Source of the DNA: an uncultured Gammaproteobacteria bacterium
GTDB lineage: Bacteria; Pseudomonadota; Gammaproteobacteria; Pseudomonadales; Porticoccaceae
DNA: 64,000 nt
Assembly: GCA_913058345.1 (NCBI GenBank)
Contig: CAJXQR010000002.1
Location: forward strand, 372,001 to 436,000
Direction of reading: 5' to 3'
The notes beneath the pieces are model-generated. The model searched no databases. It had not been told where the DNA came from and worked only from the letters and a program-made list of their open reading frames with translations. This document shows positions 7,777 to 16,411 of the stretch, piece by piece (within the stretch, counting starts at the first letter, position 1; every line of letters starts with the position of its first letter). The position numbers and the translations under genes are program-made.

Positions 7777-9165
7777 ATGCAAACCTCAAATCTGATCATT
7801 AGTCTACTGGTAATGTCCGCTGTTGCTTTCCTTCTTGGTTATCAGCGCTCTCTGGGTTTTGCCCGTGATTTAGGGGGTGTACGCAATTTACATTCTCTGC
7901 CGTCATATTACGGTATGAGGGTCGCACTCTGGTGCGGTTTGCCCTCAGCTTTACTCCTCTTTTCCTGTCTGGCCTTTGAAGAAACCATCATTAGTAACAT
8001 GTTGCTGGCTGGTATCCCCGATGAGATTCGCCCGAACTCTGTAGCCGAATACAATTTGTTGATGAACAAGATTGAAAATTTGGCAAGCGGTGCACTCTCA
8101 GTTGAAGACGTTAAACCAGCACTAATAGATGCGAGTGCCGCACTAGTCTATTTGCGTGATATGAGCCAGCGTTTAGTCACGGGCCTAGCACTGTTAGTGG
8201 CCGGTGGCGGTGGTCTTTGGAGCTGGTGGCGTATGTCAGCGCAGCTGCGAGCACGCCAGCAAGTTGAGAAAGTGTTGAAGGGATTCTTGCTGTTTTGTGC
8301 CAGCTTGGCGATTTTTACTACTCTGGGCATATTGTTATCGGTAGTGTTTGAGTCCGTACGTTTTTTTCAACAAGTGCCGATTACAGAGTTTTTCTTTGGC
8401 TTAGACTGGAGCCCACAAACCGCAATACGTGCTGACCAGGTTGGCGGTTCTGGTAGCTTTGGTGCTGTACCGTTATTTTTGGGAACCTTGCTGATTTCAT
8501 TTATTGCAATGACAGTGGCAGTGCCAGCGGGTTTGATGTCGGCCATTTACCTGGCAGAGTATGCCGGCTCTAAAGTACGGAGTCTTGCCAAGCCCACACT
8601 AGAGATTCTCGCCGGTGTTCCGACCGTAGTTTATGGCTATTTTGCTGCCTTGACCGTTGCCCCTTTTATTCGAGATACCGGCACGAGTATGGGTTTATCG
8701 GTGACCTCTGAAAGTGCGCTGGCGGCGGGCCTGGTGATGGGTATTATGATTATTCCCTTTATTTCATCACTGGCCGATGACGTTATTAATGCCGTACCCC
8801 AAACCATGCGCGATGGCTCTTTAGCCCTCGGTGCGACCCATTCTGAAACGATTAAGCAGGTGATTATTCCCGCTGCCTTGCCCGGTATCGTCGGGGGGAT
8901 ATTGTTAGCGGTATCGAGAGCTATTGGTGAAACCATGATTGTGGTCATGGCGGCAGGCCTGGCAGCGAACCTTACCATTAACCCCTTAGACACCGTGACG
9001 ACAGTCACCGTACAAATTGTCACTTTGCTGGTGGGAGACCAAGAGTTTGACAGCGCCAAAACCCTGTCCGCTTTTGCACTGGGATTAATGCTATTTCTGG
9101 TGACCCTGGGATTAAATTTTATTGCACTGCGCGTCGTAAAAAAATACCGAGAACAGTATGAATAA
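7777..9165 (+). CDS. pstC: Phosphate ABC transporter permease PstC (long form)
   Basis: PstC forms half of the membrane channel for phosphate import. The C-terminal 260 residues hold the binding-protein-dependent permease fold, with the EAA-like loop near SLALGATHSETIKQVIIPAALPG (contact site for PstB) and IGETM typical of PstC/PstA. At 462 residues it is about 140 longer than E. coli PstC. The extra N-terminal part includes two early membrane segments and a polar stretch (residues about 75-125), likely periplasmic. Its stop overlaps the pstA start by 8 bp, indicating translational coupling. The ribosome-binding site is weak, consistent with its position behind a terminator. Confidence 0.93.
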   Translation: MQTSNLIISLLVMSAVAFLLGYQRSLGFARDLGGVRNLHSLPSYYGMRVALWCGLPSALLLFSCLAFEETIISNMLLAGIPDEIRPNSVAEYNLLMNKIENLASGALSVEDVKPALIDASAALVYLRDMSQRLVTGLALLVAGGGGLWSWWRMSAQLRARQQVEKVLKGFLLFCASLAIFTTLGILLSVVFESVRFFQQVPITEFFFGLDWSPQTAIRADQVGGSGSFGAVPLFLGTLLISFIAMTVAVPAGLMSAIYLAEYAGSKVRSLAKPTLEILAGVPTVVYGYFAALTVAPFIRDTGTSMGLSVTSESALAAGLVMGIMIIPFISSLADDVINAVPQTMRDGSLALGATHSETIKQVIIPAALPGIVGGILLAVSRAIGETMIVVMAAGLAANLTINPLDTVTTVTVQIVTLLVGDQEFDSAKTLSAFALGLMLFLVTLGLNFIALRVVKKYREQYE

Positions 9166-10444
9166 ACCATCACACGCAAGCACTGAACGCATCAGAAAGA
9201 CACTGGCTAAACGCTATCGCACTGAAAAACGTTTTCGACTCTACGGTGTTATGGCAATTCTCTTCGGTGTGCTTTGTGTCGCGACATTGTTTGTCGATAT
9301 TATCGGCAAAGGTCATGGCGCTTTTCGCCAAACATATATTCAACTGAGCGTTGATTATGGATCCGATACCCTTGGCATTAGTGATATCAACGATGCGCAG
9401 CAACTCGCCCTGGCAAATTTTTCGGGAGTCGTAAAACAGAGTTTGCGTACACGTTTTAACGATGTGTCTGGGCGGAGTGAAAAGCGTCAACTCTATCGGC
9501 TAGTCAGCAATAGCGCCGAGTACCAACTGGCTGACCGCTTAAAGGCCGATCACAATTTATTGAATCAATCTGAAAAAGTCTGGGTGCTGGCTGACGATGA
9601 TGTCGATACCTATTTCAAAAGCCTCAACAGTGCTGATGGCGCCTTTGTGGGTCGAACCAATGATAAGCAGCAAGAATGGATACAATCTTTGATTGAAGCG
9701 GGACAGATTGAGCTGCGCTTTAATACTCAATTTTTTACCAGTGGTGATTCTCGTGAGCCAGAACAAGCGGGTATTGGCGGCGCTATTGTCGGCTCGTTAT
9801 TTACACTGTTTATTACATTGGCGCTGTCCTTTCCCATTGGCGTAGCAGCCGCCGTTTATCTTGAAGAGTTCGCCCCGAAAAACCGCTTAACTGATTTTAT
9901 TGAGGTGAATATCAATAATTTGGCGGCAGTGCCCTCAATTATTTTTGGTCTGCTGGGCCTGGCGATATTTATCAACTTTTTTCACGTCCCTCGCTCCGTG
10001 CCGCTAATTGGAGGCCTGGTATTAGCGGTAATGACCTTGCCGACCATTATTATTTCCAGCCGCGCTGCTATTAAAGCGGTTCCCCCCTCAATTCGCGAGG
10101 CGGGTATCGGTATTGGTGCTTCGCCCATGCAGGTTGTACTTCATCATGTACTGCCCCTGGCTTTACCGGGTATGTTGACCGGTACCATTATTGGTATGGC
10201 CCAGGCTCTCGGTGAAACAGCACCATTATTAATGATTGGTATGGTGGCTTTTATTGTTGACGTGCCCGGTGGAATTACTGACCCCGCTACGGTATTGCCG
10301 GTACAAATTTTTCTTTGGGCAGATAGCCCGGAGCGTGCTTTTGTTGAAAAAACGTCGGCGGCGATTATGGTCCTGCTGGCCTTTTTAATTACCATGAATA
10401 CGGCCGCAGTTGTGTTGCGCAAACGTCTGGAAAGACGTTGGTAA
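9158..10444 (+). CDS. pstA: Phosphate ABC transporter permease PstA (long form)
   Basis: This is the second channel subunit of the Pst importer. The permease core (about residues 205-425) contains the EAA-like loop EAGIGIGASPMQVVLHHVLP and the ALGETAPLL motif that is diagnostic of PstA. It is 428 residues against about 296 in E. coli. The surplus is a soluble insert between the first membrane segment (28-50) and the core (residues about 55-200), predicted to face the periplasm. Matching extensions in PstC and PstA suggest co-evolution of the two. It overlaps pstC by 8 bp and is followed by pstB. Confidence 0.93.
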   Translation: MNKPSHASTERIRKTLAKRYRTEKRFRLYGVMAILFGVLCVATLFVDIIGKGHGAFRQTYIQLSVDYGSDTLGISDINDAQQLALANFSGVVKQSLRTRFNDVSGRSEKRQLYRLVSNSAEYQLADRLKADHNLLNQSEKVWVLADDDVDTYFKSLNSADGAFVGRTNDKQQEWIQSLIEAGQIELRFNTQFFTSGDSREPEQAGIGGAIVGSLFTLFITLALSFPIGVAAAVYLEEFAPKNRLTDFIEVNINNLAAVPSIIFGLLGLAIFINFFHVPRSVPLIGGLVLAVMTLPTIIISSRAAIKAVPPSIREAGIGIGASPMQVVLHHVLPLALPGMLTGTIIGMAQALGETAPLLMIGMVAFIVDVPGGITDPATVLPVQIFLWADSPERAFVEKTSAAIMVLLAFLITMNTAAVVLRKRLERRW

Positions 10445-10483
10445 CAAACTGCCCCTAAATAGCCATTATTTGAGATGGGAACT

Positions 10484-11350
10484 ATGAGTGCCACAACAAT
10501 GAAGTTAGCAACGACTGAACTGCCAGAAAATACTTTCGATTCAGCACCTGAAGACATGGCTATCGAAGCGACTGTTGGTATTCCCTTTGTCGATGATCCC
10601 AAAATAAAAGCCCGAAATGCCAGTGTTTTTTATGGTGATAAGCAGGCGATTTATAATATTGATCTCGATATTGGCAAGCATGAAGTGATTGCCATGATTG
10701 GTCCTTCTGGTTGTGGCAAGTCGACATTTCTACGGACCATCAATCGTATGAATGACACAGTTGAAGGCTGTCGGGTCAGTGGCGAATTTTTACTCGAAGA
10801 AGATAATATTTATGCGTCGAAAATGGACGTGGTGGAATTGCGTGCTCGGGTCGGCATGGTGTTTCAAAAGCCTAACCCCTTTCCGAAAAGTATTTTTGAT
10901 AATGTTGCCTATGGGCCGAAAATTCATGGTCTAGCGGGCAGTCGCGTTGAGATGGATGAGATAGTAGAGAGCAGCTTGAAACGTGCAGGCCTGTGGGCCG
11001 AAGTAAAAGATCGCCTGCATCAACCAGGTACCGGTTTGTCCGGTGGTCAGCAGCAGCGTTTGTGCATTGCTCGCGCTATTGCCATCAGTCCTGAAGTCAT
11101 TTTAATGGATGAGCCCTGTTCGGCACTCGATCCCATTGCCACGGCGCGAATTGAGGAGCTGATTGCGGAGCTGGCCGAAAATTATACGATTGTGATCGTC
11201 ACCCACTCTATGCAACAGGCCGCGCGCGTTTCCCACCGCACAGCTTACTTCCATCTGGGAAAACTGGTGGAGGTAAATGAAACCGAGAAAGTGTTTACCA
11301 CCCCCGAGCACAAACTAACAGAAGCTTATATCACGGGTCGTTTTGGTTAA
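10484..11350 (+). CDS. pstB: Phosphate ABC transporter ATP-binding protein
   Basis: PstB hydrolyses ATP to drive phosphate import. The sequence shows Walker [10 protein letters not shown], the Q-loop in VFQKPNPFP, the ABC signature LSGGQQQR, Walker [13 protein letters not shown] and the switch His in VTHSMQQ, all intact. The start is either the ATG at 10484 (288 residues) or an in-frame ATG nine bases earlier; neither has a strong ribosome-binding site. A 45-residue N-terminal extension precedes the ABC fold, as in many marine gammaproteobacterial PstB proteins. It lies between pstA and phoU in the operon. Confidence 0.95.
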   Translation: MSATTMKLATTELPENTFDSAPEDMAIEATVGIPFVDDPKIKARNASVFYGDKQAIYNIDLDIGKHEVIAMIGPSGCGKSTFLRTINRMNDTVEGCRVSGEFLLEEDNIYASKMDVVELRARVGMVFQKPNPFPKSIFDNVAYGPKIHGLAGSRVEMDEIVESSLKRAGLWAEVKDRLHQPGTGLSGGQQQRLCIARAIAISPEVILMDEPCSALDPIATARIEELIAELAENYTIVIVTHSMQQAARVSHRTAYFHLGKLVEVNETEKVFTTPEHKLTEAYITGRFG

Positions 11351-11378
11351 GCGTGAGCCTTTATTAAGGAAAAAAACC

Positions 11379-12098
11379 ATGGACAAGTTAAATCTTGATC
11401 AGCATATATCCCAGAAATTTAATGAAGATCTCGAACATATTAAAAGCCAAATGCTTGAAATGGGCGGCATGGTAGAAAAACAATTGGCCGAAGCGATTAA
11501 AGCCCTTGAAAATGCTGATAGCTATATTGCCGAGCGAGTATTACAGGTCGAAGAACAGGTCGATGATATGGAGGTGGCTATCGACGAGAGCTGCGTTACC
11601 TTAATTGCTCGTCGCCAACCCACAGCGACCGACCTGCGTCTGGTGATGGTTGTCACGCGCTGCATTCGCGATCTGGAGCGGATCGGGGATGAGGCTCAAA
11701 AAATTGCAAAGATGGCGATTAAATTGGCAGTCGATGGGGCATCACCTCGGGGCTATAGTGAAATCCGGCATATTTCCAACGATGTCCGCGGTATGCTTAA
11801 CGCCGCCCTGAATGCCTTTATGCGTTTCGATACCGAGGCGGCCATCGAAACAATGAAAAGAGATGAGCAAATTGATGCCGATTATAAATCGGCACTGCGT
11901 GAGCTGATGACCTATATGATGGAAGATCCACGCAGTATTACTCGAGTGATGAATGTGCTTTGGGTGCTGCGTGCTCTGGAGCGGATTGGTGATCACGCCA
12001 AGAATATTTGTGAGCATGTGATCTATTTGGTTGAAGGCAAAGATGTACGCCACGGGCATTTAGATGAAATCGATGACAATTTTAAGCACTCATCCTAA
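11379..12098 (+). CDS. phoU: Phosphate signalling protein PhoU
   Basis: PhoU couples Pst transporter state to the PhoR kinase and keeps the Pho regulon off when phosphate is ample. The ATG at 11379 follows AAGGA at proper distance and gives 239 residues, the normal length. An upstream in-frame start would overlap pstB without a ribosome-binding site. The two three-helix repeats each carry the metal-binding ExxxD-type motif: RCIRDLERIGDEAQKI near residue 90 and WVLRALERIGDHAKNI near 195. As the last gene of the pst operon it shares the PhoB-dependent promoter. Loss of PhoU normally gives constitutive Pho expression. Confidence 0.95.
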   Translation: MDKLNLDQHISQKFNEDLEHIKSQMLEMGGMVEKQLAEAIKALENADSYIAERVLQVEEQVDDMEVAIDESCVTLIARRQPTATDLRLVMVVTRCIRDLERIGDEAQKIAKMAIKLAVDGASPRGYSEIRHISNDVRGMLNAALNAFMRFDTEAAIETMKRDEQIDADYKSALRELMTYMMEDPRSITRVMNVLWVLRALERIGDHAKNICEHVIYLVEGKDVRHGHLDEIDDNFKHSS

Positions 12099-12294
12099 GC
12101 GGCCATCTTCAGCCCCCATCGTAATGGAGCAAGTTTCTTTAAACACGCCGTATTGCCAAGCAAAACAATTCAAATAAATGCACCCATATTAAATTTTGGT
12201 CCGGGTTCAAAGGTGGCGATGGGCGCAATTATCATGAGGGTGCTGGCATAAGAACTGTTCTGGACAAGACGCGATTGTCTTACAATAGTGGGTT

Positions 12295-12984
12295 ATGACA
12301 GAATTTAAAGGCTTTTCCCCACAGCTCCTACCCTTTCTTGACGAACTTGCCGCCAACAATAATCGCCCCTGGTTTGCTGAAAACAAGCCCCGTTACGAAG
12401 AAGCTGTGCTTTCACCGGCGCTGAGCTTTGTCGAACACATGGCGCCTAAAATCGAAAAGTTGTCACCCTACTTTGAGGCGATTCCGAAACGCAGTGGCGG
12501 TTCGATCATGCGGGTGTATCGCGATACTCGATTTGGCAATGACAAAACCCCCTATAAAACGAACCTCGGTATACAGTTTCGCCATCGCCGTGGCAAAGAT
12601 ATTCATGCGCCGGGCTATTATCTGCACATACACCGTGCGGAGGTTTTTCTTGGTGTCGGTTGTTGGCGTCCCGATTCTGCAGCCCTGGGAAAAATTCGCC
12701 AGCGTATCGACGAAAAACCCGAGGCCTGGCAGGCCATTATTAATAATCGCTCTTTCAAGCGGCAGTTCGAGTGGGGTGGCGATACTTTAAAGCGTCCGCC
12801 GCGAGGCTACAGTGCCGACCACCCTTTAATCACCAGCCTGAAACAAAAAGATTTTATTGTTATTAAGCCGCTGCACGATGCGGTTATTGAAGATAATGAC
12901 TTCGCCCAGACCACAATAAAATCCTTTCGAGCAGCCAGGCCATTGATGGAGTTTTTATGTCAAGCACTGGAGCTTAGTTTTTAG
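12295..12984 (+). CDS. DUF2461 / TIGR02453 family protein
   Basis: The 229-residue soluble protein begins FKGFSPQLLPFLDELAANNNRPWF and contains IMRVYRDTRFGNDKTPYKTN and YYLHIHRAEVFLGVGCW. These are the conserved blocks of the DUF2461 family, which is widespread and without a proven biochemical role. No catalytic motif is evident. It is a single-gene unit after the pst operon; the 190-bp gaps on either side separate it from both neighbours. Confidence 0.8.
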   Translation: MTEFKGFSPQLLPFLDELAANNNRPWFAENKPRYEEAVLSPALSFVEHMAPKIEKLSPYFEAIPKRSGGSIMRVYRDTRFGNDKTPYKTNLGIQFRHRRGKDIHAPGYYLHIHRAEVFLGVGCWRPDSAALGKIRQRIDEKPEAWQAIINNRSFKRQFEWGGDTLKRPPRGYSADHPLITSLKQKDFIVIKPLHDAVIEDNDFAQTTIKSFRAARPLMEFLCQALELSF

Positions 12985-13176
12985 TCGACCATCGAGTCGC
13001 GACAAGAATGTCAATCAATTGACCTATTCTGGTAATTATGGTCTTATTGCCCTCCAGTTTATGCGTACAATAAGCCGTCTTTTATTATAGGTCGAGCGTG
13101 CCGTGTACTCTCCCTACAGCTAACTTTTAGCTGCTTAAAACTAGACGTAAATTCTCTACCAGCTTGAGGAAAGAGC

Positions 13177-14358
13177 ATGTCTGATAATTCACTCGATTTT
13201 AGAGATAAAGCCGCCATTGTCGGCATCGGTGAAACCGACTATACCCGGGGTGCCCTGCGCCCTTCATCTGAAATGATATTGGAATCGACCCGCATTGCCA
13301 TTGCCGATGCGGGCCTGAAAAATACCGATATTGACGGTATTATCCTGCCGCCGGTAATGATTACCGCTGAAGAGATTGCCGCCAATCTTGGCATTGAAGA
13401 CCTGCGCTACAGCGCATCGATTAATATGGGTGGTGCCAGCCCCGTTACCGCACTACAAACGGCCGCCCTGGCAATATCTGCTGGCATTGCTAACAATATC
13501 GTAGTGACTGTGGGCTGGAATGGTTCTTCTGCACTGCGGCCCAAACCCAATGCCAAGTTTCCAGAGGTGATTTCCATTCCCGCTCTGGAGCGCACCCTGC
13601 AAAACTATTACTTCCCCTACGGTAGTGCCTCACCGGTGCAAATGTACGCCTGGATCGCCATGCGCCACATGCAAACATTTGGTGTTAGTCACGAGGCTAT
13701 GGGTGCTGTTGCGCTGGCCTGCCGCCGACACGCTCAGTTTAATGATAAGGCAACCACCCGTGGGCAAGAGTTGGATATGGAGGGTTACTTAAACTCTCGT
13801 TGGATTTCCGAGCCCTTCCGACTGTTTGATTGCTGCCTAGAAACTGACGGTGCCTGTACTGTTATCGTTAGTCGTGCCGACCAGGCGAAAGACCTGCGCC
13901 ACAAACCCGCCTATATTATGGCGGCGGCAGAAGGCCATCCCTACCCGGCTGACGATATAGCCAACCGGCCTGATATGTTCCACATTGGCTTGTCCAACTC
14001 TGCGCCTAAGGCCTTTGCCATGGCAGGCTTAAAGCCGACAGATATGGACTTTTTGCAAGTGTATGACTGCTTTACTTATGTGGTGTTATTACAGCTTGAA
14101 GCGATGGGCTTCTGCGAACAGGGCGCGGTTGGTGAGTTCGTTAAAGATGGCACCTTGGAAATTGACGGCAAATTCCCCATGAACACCCATGGCGGCTTGC
14201 ATTCCCAGGCCCACGTTTGGGGTTTGAACCATGTGGTTGAAGCCACGCGGCAGCTGCGCGGTGATGGTGGTGAAGTACAAGTTAAGGATGCAGAACTCGG
14301 TCTGGTGACAGGCTGGGGTGATTTTGGCGATGGTAGCCTGGTGATACTGAGGAACTAA
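13177..14358 (+). CDS. Thiolase-fold protein (lipid-transfer/Ltp2-like) lacking the thiolase cysteine
   Basis: The 393-residue product has the thiolase fold: AAIVGIGETDYTRG at the N-terminus, SASINMGGASPVTALQ where true thiolases carry the nucleophilic Cys, NTHGGLHSQAHVWG with the conserved His, and VTGWGDFGDGS at the end. The nucleophilic Cys is absent (GGAS). This is typical of the SCP-x/Ltp2 subgroup, some members of which work as retro-aldolases with a DUF35 partner in sterol side-chain degradation. A DUF35 gene follows four bases later, supporting a two-subunit enzyme. The substrate is unknown, and a role in acyl-CoA side-chain cleavage is inference. TTGAGGAAAG precedes the ATG. Confidence 0.8.
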   Translation: MSDNSLDFRDKAAIVGIGETDYTRGALRPSSEMILESTRIAIADAGLKNTDIDGIILPPVMITAEEIAANLGIEDLRYSASINMGGASPVTALQTAALAISAGIANNIVVTVGWNGSSALRPKPNAKFPEVISIPALERTLQNYYFPYGSASPVQMYAWIAMRHMQTFGVSHEAMGAVALACRRHAQFNDKATTRGQELDMEGYLNSRWISEPFRLFDCCLETDGACTVIVSRADQAKDLRHKPAYIMAAAEGHPYPADDIANRPDMFHIGLSNSAPKAFAMAGLKPTDMDFLQVYDCFTYVVLLQLEAMGFCEQGAVGEFVKDGTLEIDGKFPMNTHGGLHSQAHVWGLNHVVEATRQLRGDGGEVQVKDAELGLVTGWGDFGDGSLVILRN

Positions 14359-14362
14359 GACG

Positions 14363-14791
14363 ATGACAGACACACAGTTTATTCCAAATCCGGCACCACA
14401 GCCGACCAACTATCTCGATGAGCAGTTCTGGGAGAACTGCGCCAATAAAATTCTCAGCTTCCAGTGCTGTCACGACTGTGAAACCTGGCGCCACATCCCC
14501 CGCTTTATGTGTGCCAATTGTGGCTCCCCGAACTGGGGCTGGCGCGAATCCCATGGTCGCGGCACTGTCTATACCTGGACCGTGTGCCATATGCCCATGT
14601 CCCCCCACTTCGAGAAAGACTTCCCTTATGCCGTTCTGGTTGTGGATATGGAAGAAGGCGTACGTATTACCGCTGGTTTGCGTGAGCTGGACTACCGGGA
14701 GTTAAAAGTTGGTCTGCCGGTTGAAGTGATTTTTGAGCCTTTGGAAGGCGGCGGCTATCTGCCCTTCTTCCGCCCGAGGAAAGAAGCCTAG
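14363..14791 (+). CDS. DUF35 Zn-ribbon/OB-fold protein, partner of the thiolase-fold protein
   Basis: The 142-residue product has a rubredoxin-like zinc ribbon (C36, C39, C50, C53) followed by an OB fold (GRGTVYTWTVCHMP, YAVLVVDMEEGVRITAGL), the DUF35 arrangement. Such proteins bind acyl-CoA and form obligate complexes with thiolase-fold partners; the ChsH2 DUF35 domain with Ltp2 is the known example. The start lies four bases after the thiolase-fold gene stop, so the two are co-translated. A strong terminator ends the unit. Confidence 0.85.
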   Translation: MTDTQFIPNPAPQPTNYLDEQFWENCANKILSFQCCHDCETWRHIPRFMCANCGSPNWGWRESHGRGTVYTWTVCHMPMSPHFEKDFPYAVLVVDMEEGVRITAGLRELDYRELKVGLPVEVIFEPLEGGGYLPFFRPRKEA

Positions 14792-14812
14792 CGTTATTGA
14801 GAAGTACAGTAC

Positions 14813-14849
14813 ATAAAAAAACCGAACGTGAAAACGTTCGGTTTTTTTA
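14813..14849. terminator. Bidirectional intrinsic terminator
   Basis: An A-run, ACCGAACGT, a GAAA tetraloop, ACGTTCGGT and a T-run form a perfect stem that reads as a terminator on both strands. It lies between the convergent DUF35 and LLM flavoenzyme genes. Confidence 0.93.
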
Positions 14850-14881
14850 TGTTTGGCCTGAGCGTTTAGTAACGAGTCTTG

Positions 14882-16210
14882 CTAGTTTAAACCAAGGCCT
14901 TCCATGCCGCTGCGGTCGACGACAGGGGCACGTTTGGTGCCCGGTGCGAGTTTCACAGAACCCGGCTCTCGTTCGAAAGAGTCCGTTAAACCAATACTGT
15001 CAGCGTATTCACGCAGTACCGGCAATACGTCTTTGCCGAGTAGCTCAATGGAGCGGTTGCGATCGGCATCGCTGCAAACGCCCTGCACATTAAAGGCGGT
15101 TAATGAACCGGGGCGAATGACCCGCATAATGGTTTTCAGCTTGGGAATTACCTGCTCGGGCGTACCGACGATAATTTGCAGATTGTCCTGGGCCCGATGA
15201 TAAGACGCAAGCAGCTTTTCTTTAACCACATCCATACTTTCATCTTTCCACTTACCACTGCGCGATGCATCTAGCTTTTCTTTACTGATCCCCAGCCACG
15301 AACCGCCGGGGGATGCCTTGGCCATGGCACGAATTGCTCCCTTCGAGTTATAACCGGGCGGCAAGGTGTACTCAGGGCGACTAAATCCGTTTTGACCGCC
15401 ACCGAAAGAATACCCTCGGCCAATTTCCTGGGCCTTTTCTTCGGTATCGGCAACAAACAGCGGCACTAAATAACCAAAGTTTTCCGGCCCCGCCTGGTAG
15501 CCTTCTTCGGCAGCTGTGTCAGCGTAATAATCCCACAAATCACAGGTAGCACTCAGTGCAGAGCCCAGGCCTAAATAGGGGTAGCGCTTGCGGGCTGCCC
15601 ACTGCACGGTCTCGGGGGAGAGGACGCCAGGAATCCACTGTTGGGGCATTTCCTGATAAGGCTTAACCCAGGGGTTCACATGGCGATAGTGGAAGTGCTT
15701 GCCCTCATAGCGCCAGGGGCCGTCTTTGGTCCAGCAGTCGAGGATAAACTGGTGGGCCTCATTGAACATTTCACGGTTATAGGCGGGGTTGGCGTTGTTA
15801 AAGAATTGCTCACTACCGGCACCGCGCACCCAGCCAGAAACCAGACGGCCACGGGAGATAGTATCAATGGTGGCCAATTCTTCGGCGACACGCAGAGGGT
15901 GTTTAACTACGGGAAGCGGGCTACCAACGAGAATAATTTTAGCCGTCTGGGTGACACGGGCGAGGATGGCGGCTTCGGTGGTGATGACATTACCCATGCA
16001 ATAGGGATTGCCATGGTGTTCGTTGAGGGCGACGCCGTCGAAACCCACTTCCTCAGCGAGACAATACTCGTCAATAAATTGGTTGTAGTCATCGGCGCCC
16101 TTTTTGCGGTCGTAATATTTATTCGAGACCCCAAAGAAGGCTTTGTGCTTTAAGACAATGTCTTCATCAATATGGCGGTAGGGCCGCTCTGTGAAATAGG
16201 CAAATTTCAT
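14882..16210 (-). CDS. LLM-class (bacterial luciferase-like) flavin-dependent oxidoreductase
   Basis: This 442-residue TIM-barrel protein of the luciferase-like monooxygenase superfamily uses reduced FMN or F420, usually to oxygenate an organic substrate. Signatures are FDGVALNEHHGN near residue 58, IILVGSPLPVVKHPLRVAEELATID and the GRLVSGWVRGAGSE loop. The C-terminal part (ASYHRAQDNLQIIVGTPEQVIPKL) is the usual substrate-lid region. A paralogue lies at 48.1-49.3 kb. The start follows AGAGGT. The neighbouring thiolase/DUF35 pair is convergent, so a common pathway is possible but not shown. Confidence 0.85.
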   Translation of the reverse strand: MKFAYFTERPYRHIDEDIVLKHKAFFGVSNKYYDRKKGADDYNQFIDEYCLAEEVGFDGVALNEHHGNPYCMGNVITTEAAILARVTQTAKIILVGSPLPVVKHPLRVAEELATIDTISRGRLVSGWVRGAGSEQFFNNANPAYNREMFNEAHQFILDCWTKDGPWRYEGKHFHYRHVNPWVKPYQEMPQQWIPGVLSPETVQWAARKRYPYLGLGSALSATCDLWDYYADTAAEEGYQAGPENFGYLVPLFVADTEEKAQEIGRGYSFGGGQNGFSRPEYTLPPGYNSKGAIRAMAKASPGGSWLGISKEKLDASRSGKWKDESMDVVKEKLLASYHRAQDNLQIIVGTPEQVIPKLKTIMRVIRPGSLTAFNVQGVCSDADRNRSIELLGKDVLPVLREYADSIGLTDSFEREPGSVKLAPGTKRAPVVDRSGMEGLGLN

Positions 16211-16250
16211 GTTGATACCTCTGTAATGGTTAAATAATGGGTAAAAGACA

Positions 16251-16284
16251 GGCAGGCATTAACCGGTGAGAGAAAATGCCTGCC
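16251..16284 (-). terminator. Hairpin after the M48 peptidase gene
   Basis: GGCAGGCATT at 16251-16260 pairs with AATGCCTGCC at 16275-16284. On the minus strand the second arm is soon followed by a T-rich tract (GTCTTTTA), so it likely terminates the leftward M48 transcript before the LLM gene. Confidence 0.6.
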
Positions 16285-16411
16285 CACATTAAAAGTTGGC
16301 TATGTCATGCTAACGTAAAAACTAGCGCGCCTTAAGCACTCGATAAGGCTTAATTGCGCTCAGTCATAGCCCTAAGCGTTTGACTCTCAGGGTGCTCAGC
16401 GACTGCAGATA

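Noticed and set aside
15641-16153. 170-codon open frame on the plus strand
   Set aside because: It is antisense to the well-supported LLM flavoenzyme gene and has no ribosome-binding site.
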